Positions 10,340 to 20,206 of a DNA stretch of 33,696 nt are shown piece after piece (positions within the stretch are counted from its first letter, which is position 1; the number at the start of each line of letters is the position of its first letter). The stretch comes from Chloroflexota bacterium. Its GTDB lineage: Bacteria > Chloroflexota > Anaerolineae > Anaerolineales > UBA4823. The position numbers were made by a program, and so were the translations under genes. The notes below the pieces were generated by a model, which ran no database searches, was not told the origin of the DNA, and saw only the letters and a list, made by a program, of their open reading frames with translations. The stretch spans positions 1 to 33,696 of the forward strand of contig JAAZNS010000475.1 in assembly GCA_012798185.1 (NCBI GenBank), given 5' to 3'.

Positions 10340-11524
10340 TTAACCATAGCGGCGCATGAAGGATTTCAAGCGGCGCAGCGCCTCCTCGATTTTCTCGTAA
10401 GCCGTAGCGTATGAACAGCGCACAAAACCTTCACCGCCAGCTCCAAATGCAGAACCCGGCACAACGGCGACCTTTTCCTCGTCAAGCAGGCGCTGGGCAA
10501 ATGTTTCTTCATCCAGACCGGTAACGCGGATATCGGGAAAGGCATAGAAGGCGCCGTGAGGTTCGAAGGTGGGTAACCCCAGCTCATTCAACCCACTGAC
10601 GATCAGCTTTCGGCGGCGGTCGTATTCCTGACGCATAATTTCCACTTCCTCAGCGCCATTTTTGATGGCTTCGATGGCAGCATCCTGCGCCATTGTAGGG
10701 GCGCACATGATGGTATATTGGTGGACACGCGCCATGCCAATAAGAATATCTTCCGGTGCCGCAGCAAACCCGATACGCCAGCCGGTCATGGCATAGTTTT
10801 TGGAAAAGCCGCCCAATAATATGGTGCGCTGGCGCATGCCCGGCAGTGACGCAAAGCACACGTGAGGAACACCATAGACGAGCTGGTCATAAAGCTCATC
10901 GGAAATCACGATCAGGTCGTGCTTTTCTGCCACTTCAGCAATCGCCATCAGTTCTTCGCGAGCTGCCACCGCGCCGGTGGGATTGTTGGGATAGCCAATC
11001 AGCAGGGCTTTCGTACGCGGGGTGATGGCAGCTTCCAGAGCATCGGCACGCAGGATGAAATTATCTTCAGCGCGGCAGGGCAATTCGACAGGTACACCAC
11101 CTGCCAGGATTGCTTCAGCCTGGTAAGCTACAAAGCAGGGAGTGGCGATAATGACTTCTTCACCAGGGTTGAGCAGGGCAGTCATTGCCAGGTAAAGAGC
11201 TTCGGATACGCCTACCGTAATGAGCATTTCGGCGCCCGGATCGTAGCTGACACTGTATAAACGGTTCAAATGCTCAGCGATTGCCTGGCGCAGCCCGATG
11301 CGTCCGGCGTTGGAAGTGTAATGAGTAGCGCCGCTTTTTAATGATCGTACACCAATTTCCAGAATGGAATTGGGGGTGGTAAAATCCGGCTCTCCAATGC
11401 CCAGCGAGATGACATCCTGCATGGTAGCAACAATATCGAAAAATTTACGGATGCCGGATGGTTTTAGGTTGACTACTTTTTCAGCCAAGTATTTTTTGTT
11501 CACGTGGTCTCCTGTTGTTGGCAA
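10340..11524 (-). CDS. PLP-dependent class I/II aminotransferase
   Basis: 394 aa: ISLGIGEPDFTTP, HYTSNAGRIGLRQAIAEHL, NNPTGAV, VISDELYDQLVY, LLGGFSKNYAMTGWRIGF. Confidence 0.94.
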   Translation of the reverse strand: MPTTGDHVNKKYLAEKVVNLKPSGIRKFFDIVATMQDVISLGIGEPDFTTPNSILEIGVRSLKSGATHYTSNAGRIGLRQAIAEHLNRLYSVSYDPGAEMLITVGVSEALYLAMTALLNPGEEVIIATPCFVAYQAEAILAGGVPVELPCRAEDNFILRADALEAAITPRTKALLIGYPNNPTGAVAAREELMAIAEVAEKHDLIVISDELYDQLVYGVPHVCFASLPGMRQRTILLGGFSKNYAMTGWRIGFAAAPEDILIGMARVHQYTIMCAPTMAQDAAIEAIKNGAEEVEIMRQEYDRRRKLIVSGLNELGLPTFEPHGAFYAFPDIRVTGLDEETFAQRLLDEEKVAVVPGSAFGAGGEGFVRCSYATAYEKIEEALRRLKSFMRRYG

Positions 11525-11599
11525 GAATTATCTGGATAGTCTAAGCAGTAAGCACAATACAGTTTTCTTAATGCACGCCCTTAGAATGATTAGATTTAT

Positions 11600-11812
11600 T
11601 CAAAGAAGATCAATTTTCCATTCATCGTGTAATTCGCTGTAAATTAGCCCGAAGATTTTTCCGTCAGTGGTACGAACACGAAACCTTTTACCTTCTGGTG
11701 TCAGCGAGGCTTCCAAAGTTTTATCGATCACCAAACGCTGCCCTTCCCAGACGACAGCTGTAGGTCGCTCAGCATATTGGCAATCAGAGCGGCATTCCAC
11801 CAGAGCAGGCAT
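11600..11812 (-). CDS. Conserved small hypothetical protein
   Basis: 70 aa immediately downstream (3 nt) of the nucleotidyltransferase stop on the same strand; compact and operon-like. Confidence 0.6.
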   Translation of the reverse strand: MPALVECRSDCQYAERPTAVVWEGQRLVIDKTLEASLTPEGKRFRVRTTDGKIFGLIYSELHDEWKIDLL

Positions 11813-11814
11813 CG

Positions 11815-12825
11815 TTATAAGATCACCATAGTTTGGTCGCCGGCGTTGATTCTTCCGGCGCGGCGGGTGATCTGTGCACGCCGCCCCACCAGCGAGCCTT
11901 CCAGGATCACATCGGTTACTTCTGCAGCATCGCCTAAGATAGTGTTGCGGACAATGCTGGAATGTACTTTACAATCTGCGCCAAGGGATGTAAACGGACC
12001 GATGACCGATTCCGTCACTACGGCTGAGGGATGGATGAACACCGGGGGAATGACTACAATTCTTTTACGCTTGCTGGCTATGGCAGAATTATCCATGCCG
12101 TGTTCCAAAAGGTAGCGGTTAGTTTCGAGCAGAGATTCGGGTGTGCCAGCATCTAGCCATACATCGACTTCCTTGGTGTTCATGCGTAAGCCGTTTTCCA
12201 GCATAATATTCACGGCATCTGCCAGGAAATATTCTCCTCCGGTTTGTATATCGCGCTTCATCTGCTCTTCGATGGCAGAAAGCAGTTTATGTGCATCGCG
12301 AAAGTAATAGAAACCTACCACAGCCAGGTTGTGTTCCATGCTGTTTGGTTTCTCGATCAGGCGTTCCACGTGCCCATTGTTGCCCAATACTGCTACACCA
12401 AAGCGGCGCGGGTCGGGAACAGGTTTAACCCAAGCAACGGCTTCCACCGAGTCATCTGCCAGACAAGCCAGGTCTGTTTCGATAAGTGTGTCGGCAAAGA
12501 CTACCAGCATTGGTCCATCTAAATATTCGCGCGCTAGATATATCGCGTGCGATTGTCCGCGAGGATCATCCTGAACCACGTAATGAGAGGTGATGTGCGG
12601 GTAATGTTCTTTGATATGCGCTTCTATTTGATCCCCAAGATAACCTACCACATTAACCAGCTCGAAATTTCGAGGATCAGGAAGGGTGTTGAAAGTGTTT
12701 AAAACATGATCGAGCACTGATTTTCCGGCAACATTCAGCAATTGCTTGGGAATACTCCAGGTGAGGGGACGCAGCCGTGTGCCCAACCCAGCCATTGGAA
12801 TGACGATTTTTATTGGTCGATTCAT
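11815..12825 (-). CDS. Sugar-phosphate nucleotidyltransferase with left-handed-helix-like C terminus
   Basis: MNRPIKIVIPMAGLGTRLRPLTWSIPKQLLNVAGKSVLDHVL. The provided ORF starts at 12906, but the MNRPIK start at 12825 fits the family. Confidence 0.9.
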   Translation of the reverse strand: MNRPIKIVIPMAGLGTRLRPLTWSIPKQLLNVAGKSVLDHVLNTFNTLPDPRNFELVNVVGYLGDQIEAHIKEHYPHITSHYVVQDDPRGQSHAIYLAREYLDGPMLVVFADTLIETDLACLADDSVEAVAWVKPVPDPRRFGVAVLGNNGHVERLIEKPNSMEHNLAVVGFYYFRDAHKLLSAIEEQMKRDIQTGGEYFLADAVNIMLENGLRMNTKEVDVWLDAGTPESLLETNRYLLEHGMDNSAIASKRKRIVVIPPVFIHPSAVVTESVIGPFTSLGADCKVHSSIVRNTILGDAAEVTDVILEGSLVGRRAQITRRAGRINAGDQTMVIL

Positions 12826-13031
12826 AAAGAAAAGAAAATCCCCAGATATTGTAGAATTTTTTTTATTATACCCGGTTCGGGTTGAGAATTCCGGTTTAGA
12901 CCGCACAATTTATCAAAAAAGAAAGAAATACGTAAGAGCAACTTCGTAAGGTCTGAAATGAGTTTATCGGGGATAGGCGTGCTGTGAAAAGGGATCATTT
13001 CTGGCAGGGAGTTACCCATTTTAAACAAACA

Positions 13032-13058
13032 AAACAGGATCCAGGATAAACAGGATGA
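13032..13058. repeat. Short dispersed intergenic motif (ACAGGATCCAGGATAAACAGGATGAA)
   Basis: The reverse complement TTCATCCTGTTTATCCTGGATCCTGT resembles 30690-30712 TATCCTGTTCATCCTGTG. Confidence 0.5.
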
Positions 13059-13109
13059 ATTATTAGATATTTATTATCCTATTTTTCCCGAATGTCCTGT
13101 TATTCTTTA

Positions 13110-13913
13110 TTATTCCTTTATATTTTGATTGATTTTCGCCAAAATTTGCGCATGTATTTGGGGATTTGCCGCCAGGATGGACATGGCTTTTCCCATCTGC
13201 AGAGGCTTACCTGTTGAGGCGGTTACTAATGCGCCGCTTTCACGGGCGATCAATATACCGGCAGCCACATCGTATGGCTCAATTTGCAATTCCCAGAAGC
13301 CGTCAAAGCGGCCAGATGCCACATAGCACAAATCGAGGGCAGCTGAGCCAAGCCGGCGCACCCCCTGTGATGACATCATCAGGCGGGCGTGATTATCGAA
13401 ATTGTTATCCGGGTTTGTGCGCACATCATAGGGGAAACCGGTCACCAGCAATGAATTAAGCAGCACATCCTGTTTCGAGACATGGATAGGCTCGCCGTTC
13501 ATCAACGCCCCTTGCCCTTTTTGAGCAGTGAAGCATTCATCCCTCATTGGGTCATAAACAGCAGCCAGTTGCAATTCACCGTCTTCTTCATAACCAATGG
13601 ATACGGCGAAGATGGGCACACCGTGGGCAAAATTGATGGTGCCATCCAACGGGTCGATATACCAGACAGAGCTTTGACCGTTGCTGTTATTACCGCTCTC
13701 TTCTGCGTATATCCCATGACCGGGGAAGCGACGGTTGATCTCGGTAATAAGATACCGTTCAGATTGGCGGTCGATATCGGTGACGAGATCGATATCGCCT
13801 TTATGTTCGATGGTCAAGCGGCGGCCATAACCCGGGCGAGGCTCGAAGCCGCTGCGAACGATCTCTCCGGCTGAACGAGCCAGAGTTTCAAGGTCTGAGA
13901 GAGAGGGAGTCAT
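13110..13913 (-). CDS. Inositol monophosphatase family protein
   Basis: 267 aa: DLVTDIDRQSERYL, IYAEESG, WYIDPLDGTINFAHG, YDVAAGILIARESGA. Confidence 0.93.
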   Translation of the reverse strand: MTPSLSDLETLARSAGEIVRSGFEPRPGYGRRLTIEHKGDIDLVTDIDRQSERYLITEINRRFPGHGIYAEESGNNSNGQSSVWYIDPLDGTINFAHGVPIFAVSIGYEEDGELQLAAVYDPMRDECFTAQKGQGALMNGEPIHVSKQDVLLNSLLVTGFPYDVRTNPDNNFDNHARLMMSSQGVRRLGSAALDLCYVASGRFDGFWELQIEPYDVAAGILIARESGALVTASTGKPLQMGKAMSILAANPQIHAQILAKINQNIKE

Positions 13914-13987
13914 GTGTTTATTCCATTACGGTTAAGAGATAGAATGAGAAGCTTTATTATAAGTCAGATAGAATAATTGTGGCTTTA

Positions 13988-14024
13988 AAATAAAAAACCG
14001 CCTTTTTTATATCAAAGGCGGTCA
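13988..14024 (-). terminator. Intrinsic terminator downstream of the exported-protein genes
   Basis: Minus strand: ACCGCCTTTGATATAAAAAAGGCGGTTTTTTATTTT. Confidence 0.85.
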
Positions 14025-14125
14025 TTATTTTCTCACTTCCAAACTACGGGTGTTAGTTAAATATCTCAGAACATCTTTGGGAGAGTATTCAAGCAAATAC
14101 TTTCTGAGCTTGTGATAATAAACGA

Positions 14126-14563
14126 TTAATGGTTCTCTGGCCACGCGAATTCGATATACTTTGTAGCTCCTCCATCTTTGTATTCATGCTTACCGGTAAC
14201 ACGTAATTTATGCCCTGAGCAAGTCCCTCTGATATTATCCGTGCCAGTTCCTTTTATGTACCAATCATTGTAATCCGCATCACCCCCATAATAATTCTGA
14301 TAATAGACCTGATCCCTACACCACTCTTGCGTATTAAAATACGTCCAGCCAATAGTCCCAATCGTGACACCTGACCCGGAGGTTTTACTCAATATCCATC
14401 CCGACCAGGTTGATGAAGAAGTGGTTATCCCCTTCTGAGCTTTAACAGCCTTTCCATTCACACTTCCGCTATGGATTGGGCTGCTGCTGGTTGCCATGAC
14501 AGTATTACTCGTGAATATGGCTATTATCGAAGCAAACAGGAAGCAAAACAGAATTTTTTTCAT
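14126..14563 (-). CDS. Small secreted hypothetical protein
   Basis: 145 aa; signal peptide MKKILFCFLFASIIAIFTSNTVMA; Gly/Trp/Tyr-rich mature part with two Cys. Confidence 0.8.
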   Translation of the reverse strand: MKKILFCFLFASIIAIFTSNTVMATSSSPIHSGSVNGKAVKAQKGITTSSSTWSGWILSKTSGSGVTIGTIGWTYFNTQEWCRDQVYYQNYYGGDADYNDWYIKGTGTDNIRGTCSGHKLRVTGKHEYKDGGATKYIEFAWPENH

Positions 14564-15408
14564 TTCGCTTTTTCCTTTTGCAAATAAGCTAAAATTTCTT
14601 CGCCGGGGTCTGCGGCTTCCAGCGTGATCAGTTCTTGAACCGAGCTTATTTGTTCCGTCCCGTCCGCAAATTGAACGATCATTTCCAGGCGGGTAACAAA
14701 TCCTGTTTCCGGGTCCACATAATATCGTTTTAACATGCCACTTTCCGCCTTTGAATAGGTATCCAGCTTTTGCGGTTCACCAAACTGGAGTAGGAGGTCA
14801 AATCGCCTGGAGGGTTTATCGTTGAAAACTGTTTCGATTTCGGTTAAGGTGGCTCCTTCACCGATGCTTTCGTTTACCGTTCGTTCAAATTCAAAATCAT
14901 AAACGAAATCAGATGGTTCAATAGGGAACTCAATGTCATAAGTGATATTCCAGGCGAGATTGTCTCGAGTAACCCCTTCCTGAATAATCTCTCCATCCTC
15001 GGTGAGGGTGAACTGCACATCTTCAAAGACCTGATTATTTTCATCCAGATGGTACCAGCTTTCGTGAATGGTCACAGGTGGGATGGGCCGTTGATCTGGG
15101 TAGGTTTTACCTTTTACCTCTTCCGGATTGATGGATGCCCTGGTCACGAAGTGCACCCATTCTGGCTTTGAAATCTGTTGTAAGGCGATATTTTTTAGCG
15201 TCTGCATATCTTCCAGCGCATCTGCTTGTGTTTTAAGCTCTGATGGACTATTGTTCTTCGCCGGATTTGTTGCTTTAGCGCCCACACCATTATACAGAAC
15301 AAGCGTTCCGGTAAAAATGGTGAGAACTAAGGCAATGATAAAGAGTCTTTTTTTCACAACATGCCTCCTTTTTTGTTTTGTTAGTTGCATGAAATGCTGC
15401 AATATCAA
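14560..15408 (-). CDS. Exported or membrane-anchored protein, possibly LolA/MucB-like fold
   Basis: 282 aa; N-terminal KKRLFIIALVLTIFTGTLVLY anchor; ATGA overlap with the downstream secreted protein gene. Confidence 0.75.
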   Translation of the reverse strand: MILQHFMQLTKQKRRHVVKKRLFIIALVLTIFTGTLVLYNGVGAKATNPAKNNSPSELKTQADALEDMQTLKNIALQQISKPEWVHFVTRASINPEEVKGKTYPDQRPIPPVTIHESWYHLDENNQVFEDVQFTLTEDGEIIQEGVTRDNLAWNITYDIEFPIEPSDFVYDFEFERTVNESIGEGATLTEIETVFNDKPSRRFDLLLQFGEPQKLDTYSKAESGMLKRYYVDPETGFVTRLEMIVQFADGTEQISSVQELITLEAADPGEEILAYLQKEKAK

Positions 15409-15460
15409 TTATATTTTTATAATATCCATCATTGTAAGGGCTGTCTATACCGGATTTCCG

Positions 15461-15667
15461 TTATCTTTCATTTTTCCCCTTAAGGAACAACCCAGCTGCT
15501 TCGGTGCGATTTTGGACATTTAATTTTTCATATATATTCTTTAAATGCTGCTCGACCGTATTTTCTGAAATCCCCAAAGAATCTGCCAATTCTTTATTGG
15601 ATTTTCCTTGAGAAAGGATTTCCAGAATCTCCAATTCTCTTTCTGTGAGATTATTCAAAATATCCAT
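15461..15667 (-). CDS. HTH-only LuxR/GerE-type transcriptional regulator
   Basis: 68 aa: LTERELEILEILSQGKSNKELADSLGISENTVEQHLKNIYEKLNVQNRTEAA. Confidence 0.88.
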   Translation of the reverse strand: MDILNNLTERELEILEILSQGKSNKELADSLGISENTVEQHLKNIYEKLNVQNRTEAAGLFLKGKNER

Positions 15668-16026
15668 AAAAACCCCATATATGGTTTATCTAAAAATCAT
15701 CGGATTTCATATACTAATCAATTTTGCATCGGATATTATCTTTCAATATCCCACCCAGTATTTAGAGCATAATAATTCTTGTGATTGTATTTCTAAATAT
15801 TATGATAATGTATCATTTTCATTTCATATTATTGTATCCTTGACCGATGAAGCTATCGGTTAGAGGATTTTTATGGAACCTGGCGGTTTTCCCAATTATC
15901 AAATCCAATTCACATTGTACCTTTCGCACAATGTATTGTCATTAAGCACTGATTAGCAAAATATAAGTGATAGTTAAGGATATTTTGCCCCCAATTGTTC
16001 GTATTTTATGAATTGTATTGAGAAAT

Positions 16027-16797
16027 TTATGGAATCTGCCGGTCGTTATCCGATGCACATTCCTCCACCAGGCGGTCAAAATAAGCGCACATGAAGCGGT
16101 GGCGTTCTTTGGCGATACGGCGCCCGGCGGAGGTGAAAAGGCAGTCTTTGATCTTGATGAGCTTGAACAGGTGCTCGTGGAAAGCGCTGTGAGCTTCGCC
16201 CGGTTCTAATTCTCCGGTTTTGATGAATTGCTGTGAGGCTGGGGCGTATGCGGGTTGGTTGGCGCGAGTGGCGTAGGCGATGGCACGGGCGACTCCGGTG
16301 GCGCCGATGGCATCCAGTTTATCGGCGTCGAACACTACCTGAGCCTCTAAAGTCTGCGGCGGCTCACGTTTATCGCGGAAGCGGTGGGCGCGAATGCAGT
16401 GGCACACCGCCGCTATTCTCGCCTCATCCCAACCCTCGGCGCGCAAGACCTCATCTGCAAACTCCGCTGCGTCCAGGTGATGATCCTTGCGCTTTTTCAG
16501 CCTCTTTTTGGGGTCATCCAAAAATTGATCCCGTGGGTCAGTTAATGCTGCCCGTTCAGGTCCATCTTCCTTTTCACCACTCACTACTTTCTGCTCACTC
16601 CCTGAAAACTGACTACTAAAAACTGTTACCTGATCACTTTCCACATCATGCAACAACACGGCTGCCCTGACGATTTCGATATCCGCGCCTTCGATTTTTG
16701 CAATATGTTCAGCCAGATGATAAACGCGCAACACATGGTCAAAACCATGCACCGGATCGTTGGGGTACCAGGTTCGGGCTTGTTCGATGGTGGGCAT
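16027..16797 (-). CDS. HD-domain phosphohydrolase
   Basis: 256 aa: HGFDHVLRVYHLAEHIAKIEGAD, AAVLLHDVE, AVCHCIRAHRF, VFDADKLDAIGATGVARA. Confidence 0.9.
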   Translation of the reverse strand: MPTIEQARTWYPNDPVHGFDHVLRVYHLAEHIAKIEGADIEIVRAAVLLHDVESDQVTVFSSQFSGSEQKVVSGEKEDGPERAALTDPRDQFLDDPKKRLKKRKDHHLDAAEFADEVLRAEGWDEARIAAVCHCIRAHRFRDKREPPQTLEAQVVFDADKLDAIGATGVARAIAYATRANQPAYAPASQQFIKTGELEPGEAHSAFHEHLFKLIKIKDCLFTSAGRRIAKERHRFMCAYFDRLVEECASDNDRQIP

Positions 16798-16806
16798 ATT
16801 GGTTGC

Positions 16807-18057
16807 TTAGTTGGGGTAAAATTTCCCCTTTTTTATCACCGACTGCACCAGGTTCGTGCCAAAGCGGTAACCCAGGTGGCGGTAATCGGGTATATCCAAA
16901 ATGAGCACGTCGGCTTGCTTGCCGGGTTCCAGCGAGCCGATGCGTTCGCTGCGACCAATGGCAGCCGCGGCGTTGATGGTGGCTGCGGCGATAGCTTGAG
17001 CGGGCGTTAAATGCAGGTAACGGCAAGCCAGGGCAATGGCAAATTGCATACTCTCACACCAGGCAGTACCTGGGTTCAGGTCGCTGGCGATGGCTAGCAA
17101 GCCGCCTTCTGCCAGGATTTCCCGGGCGGGGGTGTAATGGGTTTCTGCCAAACCAAAGGGGGTACAAGGCAATGCCACGGCGACCGTATTGCTATGCGCC
17201 AGGGTGCGGATATCCTCGGCGGAAGTGGTTACCAGGTGATCGGCAGAAACCGCCCCCAATTCGGCAGCCAGGGCAGCACCGCCAATATTTTCGAATTCGT
17301 CGGCGTGAATCTTGAGCGGGAAATTCAAACGACGCGCTTCCTCCAGGATTCTGCGGGATTGCGCCAAGTCGAACACACCCTTTTCGCAAAAAACATCCAC
17401 AAAGGGTAAGGTGTGGTAGGGAGCATGATTGCTCCACCATTGCTGGACCAAGGGCAGCATGGTGTTGCAAATCAAATCGACGTACTCGTCAGTTTTGCCC
17501 AGGTACTCGGGGGCAACAGCATGGGCACCCAGGAAAGTGGCAGCAATTTCCAGAGGACCTTCGGCATCGAGTTCTAATAATGCCAGCAGTATGCGCAGCT
17601 CAGCGGCGCTGTGCAGCCCATAGCCGGTTTTCACTTCGGCGGTGGTGGTGCCATAGCTGAACATGCGCCGTAAGCGCTGGCGGGTTTCATCGAGCAGCAC
17701 CTTTAGCGGGGCAGCACGGGTAGCGCGCACGGTGGAGGCGATCCCACCCCCGGCTGCCATAATTTCCATATACGTTTTACCCTGCAGGCGCATCTCGAAT
17801 TCGGCGGAGCGGTCGCCAGCCCATATGGCATGGGTATGCGGGTCAACCAGACCGGGCATCACCACTCTGCCGTTAACATCCAGGGACGATTCGTGGGGGT
17901 ATTTTTGGATCAATTCCTCGCTGGTGCCTACAGCAGCAATCGTCTCACCTTCAATGAGCACAGCGCCATTGGGAATGATGCCAAGCCTGCCCAAATCAGC
18001 CCCGCGTTGAGGAGCGCCGGCGATGGTAAGCAATTGGGAGGCAGAATGAATGAGCAT
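16807..18057 (-). CDS. hutI: Imidazolonepropionase
   Basis: 416 aa: MPGLVDPHTHAIWAGDRSAEFEMRLQGKTYMEI, STVRATRAA, FGTTTAEVKTGYGL-like YGTTTAEVKTGYGL, FPLKIHADEF, SDLNPGTAWCESMQ. Confidence 0.95.
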   Translation of the reverse strand: MLIHSASQLLTIAGAPQRGADLGRLGIIPNGAVLIEGETIAAVGTSEELIQKYPHESSLDVNGRVVMPGLVDPHTHAIWAGDRSAEFEMRLQGKTYMEIMAAGGGIASTVRATRAAPLKVLLDETRQRLRRMFSYGTTTAEVKTGYGLHSAAELRILLALLELDAEGPLEIAATFLGAHAVAPEYLGKTDEYVDLICNTMLPLVQQWWSNHAPYHTLPFVDVFCEKGVFDLAQSRRILEEARRLNFPLKIHADEFENIGGAALAAELGAVSADHLVTTSAEDIRTLAHSNTVAVALPCTPFGLAETHYTPAREILAEGGLLAIASDLNPGTAWCESMQFAIALACRYLHLTPAQAIAAATINAAAAIGRSERIGSLEPGKQADVLILDIPDYRHLGYRFGTNLVQSVIKKGKFYPN

Positions 18058-18232
18058 GTGATTTGATTATGCCATGGTTAAGAGGGATTGACAATGAAAA
18101 CAAGTAAAAGGTATTGGCAATAGGGTAGTAGATATTCGTGAATTGAAATTCGAGAATCGTGGTTGGTTGGCAGATATAAGCGGGGAATATAAAAAATATT
18201 ACTGGTTTTATGTTTTCCTGATGGAAAAGGTA

Positions 18233-20164
18233 TCAGGGATAATTTTCCTGTGGAACTATTTTTTCATATTGATCTTCTAATGATGAAACATCGAATCCAT
18301 TATCTTTTAGGTGATTGAGTATTAAACGAAATGCTTCTGCATTCGTGATTATGCTTCTTTCCTGGCAAGGCGCTGAATAATCATCCACATTCCCCGATTC
18401 CAACTTGAATAACTGTAAATCGATGGAATACCATTTCTGACAATAAACCAAGCCAATTTTACCGATATGTTCAAAATATTTATCTTGTGTCTTTACAACG
18501 AAATATCCGGTTTCATCTCTTTCAACGTCCGAATTATTTATGATATATATAGGCCTTTGCGATATATCGTTTACTAATAATGAGTTTCCCGGCATCCAAA
18601 CCGGTTTTTCTAACCCCAAGAAATCGAGTATGGTAGGTGCAATATCTATACTTTGCACATTTGATTCGATTCTTCCAGCGTATTGTCCTTTAGGAAAATG
18701 AATTATCAATGGAATTCTCTTCCATCCAATATGTTTCTGACCATGATCACTGCTTATGATTATTATTGATTTATCAAAAAGGTCAAATTTTTTTAATATA
18801 TCGATGATATCACCAATTTGTTTATCGAACGACAAAATGCTGTCATCGTAAAAATCTGTGTTCCATTCTTCTTGAGTTTCAATGTCTTGGCCTAACGAGA
18901 ACACCTGTTGCTGGGGAGAGAACTTAGGTCCATGGGTTACCATAAAATGAATATGAATGAATAACGGTTTTTTAGATTTACGGATAAGTTTTTTAGTATT
19001 ATCAGTTTTCGTTTGGTCAACCATATTATCAGGAGGTTTCATTACTAAATCATATGGATTTTCCATAACGTTTATGTAAAAGATATGTTTTAGGCGGTCA
19101 AACAATCGATTACTGATTTCATAAATAAAATATGCAAAATCGGCGGGAATAAATTTATTAATTCTCAATAATCGATTTCGAATTTTCATTGTCCTTCCAT
19201 TTGCTTCATCGAATCCATCTAATAGATTTAATGTATAGGCATCGCCATAATGTGGAACACTCATTTGTACAGTATAGTATCCCTGAGCCCGTAAAATTCC
19301 GGGAAGATGTTGGTAAGCATCCTCTTCTTTTAGAATATCCGGCGGGTAAAGGACTCTTGTGCTTGTCGGGTATTTCCCGGTAAGGGCAGAGATCAATGAG
19401 CCAGGGGTGCTTGAAGAGTTAGCGAATGCATTTTCAGCCACCAAGGAAGTATCAGCAAGTTCTCGGAGGTGCGGCGTGGTATCACGTTCATAACCATATA
19501 CAGACATACTGGCTGCATTCACTCCATCACCGGTAATAAAAAATATATAAGGGTAATTCTCCAGAAGTTGTGCTGTTTCATTTTCCCCAGCCTTAATATT
19601 GAAATCGTTCGAAGATAATGGAATTAAGAACAGAATTACTATCGATCCTGTGAGAAGGATAAGGGCTGTCTTTTCTAAATCCCGTTTTCTTAAAAATCGA
19701 CTGACAATTGGCAGGATTTTCACAATATGCCTGTGTCCATAACCTAAAACGACTAAGTATCCCACTGCATATAAACCGCGAACAATCCCCTTTGATGTGA
19801 CAATACCAAAGTGGAAAATTGTATAAGTAAAATTATCCACCATCAGGAGGATCATGGACGCCAAAATACCGGCAGGCAAGAATGCACCAAGTTTTATAAA
19901 AACTTCATGATAATTAGATAACCAGGGAATTAAACCGAGTAAAACCAGGATAAGCAAAAATAAAATGCACACCACTGCAATGAGTGAACTTGAGAATAAA
20001 AGCACCTCAATTTTTTGGGAGAACGTCAGGATGCTCAACGAAGATGGCTTTGTAATAAAAAATAACCATTCCATGAAAATATAAACCAATCCAGCAATAA
20101 TGGTATAAATAAACAAACTGCTCCATGAATTTAAAATCCGATTTGTTTTAGATTTTCGAGGCAT
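18233..20164 (-). CDS. Membrane-anchored alkaline-phosphatase-superfamily (sulfatase-like) protein
   Basis: 643 aa; N-terminal TM segments; FITGDGVNAASMSVYGYERDTTPHLREL, NSSSTPGSLISALTGKYPTSTRV, IIIISSDHGQKHIGWKRIPLIIHFP. Confidence 0.88.
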   Translation of the reverse strand: MPRKSKTNRILNSWSSLFIYTIIAGLVYIFMEWLFFITKPSSLSILTFSQKIEVLLFSSSLIAVVCILFLLILVLLGLIPWLSNYHEVFIKLGAFLPAGILASMILLMVDNFTYTIFHFGIVTSKGIVRGLYAVGYLVVLGYGHRHIVKILPIVSRFLRKRDLEKTALILLTGSIVILFLIPLSSNDFNIKAGENETAQLLENYPYIFFITGDGVNAASMSVYGYERDTTPHLRELADTSLVAENAFANSSSTPGSLISALTGKYPTSTRVLYPPDILKEEDAYQHLPGILRAQGYYTVQMSVPHYGDAYTLNLLDGFDEANGRTMKIRNRLLRINKFIPADFAYFIYEISNRLFDRLKHIFYINVMENPYDLVMKPPDNMVDQTKTDNTKKLIRKSKKPLFIHIHFMVTHGPKFSPQQQVFSLGQDIETQEEWNTDFYDDSILSFDKQIGDIIDILKKFDLFDKSIIIISSDHGQKHIGWKRIPLIIHFPKGQYAGRIESNVQSIDIAPTILDFLGLEKPVWMPGNSLLVNDISQRPIYIINNSDVERDETGYFVVKTQDKYFEHIGKIGLVYCQKWYSIDLQLFKLESGNVDDYSAPCQERSIITNAEAFRLILNHLKDNGFDVSSLEDQYEKIVPQENYP

Positions 20165-20206
20165 AAATTGACTTATAGAAATTAGTTTCGAATATTGATG
20201 GATGGG

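Noticed and set aside
15868-16045. Similarity between TTTATGGAACCTGGCGGTTTTCCC and TTTATGGAATCTGCCGGTCGTTATCC
   Set aside because: Short and imperfect; the second copy is the coding end of the HD gene, so probably chance.
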